64,000 bases of DNA. It comes from Dipetalonema caudispina. Its lineage: Eukaryota > Nematoda > Chromadorea > Rhabditida > Onchocercidae. Location of the stretch: positions 234,985 to 298,984 of the forward strand of contig JABVXV010000052.1 in NCBI GenBank assembly GCA_013365325.1, written 5' to 3'. Positions within the stretch are counted from its first letter, which is position 1. Every line of letters starts with the position of its first letter. The translations under genes were made by a program, and so were the position numbers. Positions 63,445-64,000 of the stretch are shown piece by piece. Under the pieces are notes generated by a model. It worked only from the letters and a program-made list of their open reading frames with translations, did not search any database and was not told the origin of the DNA.

Positions 63445-63793
63445 AATAGTTCAAAATACTATACTATACTATATCTTCACATTATTCTATCGTACGATCA
63501 ACTGTAAGCAATCAATGAAATGACAAAGTTAATATTATCTTATAATACCAGTAAATAGAAAAATGCAAATAAATATCTTATGAGCATTAATGTCACGTGA
63601 ACTTAGGTATTTGAAATCTGTTTGCAAAGTGCACTTTCTGCAAACAAATAGTAAGAGCAGTTAAGGAGTGAAATAGCTGAGGAGATAGATGATTGTGGAA
63701 AAAAAATGAAGCGATGAGCATAGTTGTTGAGAGTCGATGAAGTAATAAAGCGGAATTAACGTTCAAAAATTCTCCTCCTGACTTTTCCAAATG

Positions 63794-64000
<207 letters not shown>

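Overview
The window looks like nuclear DNA of a parasitic nematode, most likely a spirurid or filarial worm. The evidence is an AT-rich sequence, genes broken into many short exons by introns ending in TTTCAG-like acceptors, acceptor-like sites just before several start codons (as expected for spliced-leader trans-splicing), and nematode-typical families (DB module, CAP plus ShK, secreted CULT). The species assignment is inference. Nine multi-exon genes could be rebuilt by joining exons with GT-AG borders so that reading phase is conserved throughout. One of them has an unresolved phase problem at its last intron. No rRNA, CRISPR, intact transposase or intact tRNA was seen.

Left part (1-16 kb): about 6 kb without a convincing gene but with two GC-elevated islands. 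Then a plus-strand gene for a secreted CULT-domain protein (cereblon thalidomide-binding fold, 6228-8038). Next, on the minus strand, a type I single-pass membrane protein of unknown family (11362-12815) and a small protein with a mitochondrial-type leader and one membrane span (13956-15441).

Middle (16-37 kb): the plus strand carries an oxysterol-binding-protein-related lipid transfer protein of the OSBPL1/2 type (16282-19326), which diverges from the mitochondrial-type gene across an 840-bp gap. A 6.7-kb AT-rich gap follows, then a secreted alpha carbonic anhydrase with all active-site residues and a hydrophobic tail (26007-29765). On the minus strand follow a small single-span protein (30340-31074) and a secreted CAP protein with two C-terminal ShK domains (33127-36714).

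Right part (37-64 kb): an 8-kb gap with no convincing gene, a plus-strand secreted DB-module protein (44970-46497), then a convergent minus-strand POU-homeodomain transcription factor of the Oct (POU class II, ceh-18-like) type. Its 17 inferred exons span 49919-61551 and encode about 849 residues. The window ends in a long ATC/ATT microsatellite.

The genes form no obvious operon or pathway, but five of nine products begin with a signal peptide (CULT, type I membrane, carbonic anhydrase, CAP-ShK, DB). The most interesting points for follow-up are the secreted CULT protein, the unassigned type I membrane protein and its duplicated C-terminal coding tag, a 34-bp palindrome made of two octamer sites, a cluster of octamer sites in the POU locus, a possible gene nested in a POU intron, and a degenerate terminal-inverted-repeat pair at 47-48.3 kb. 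All exon borders were assigned by eye and need transcript support.
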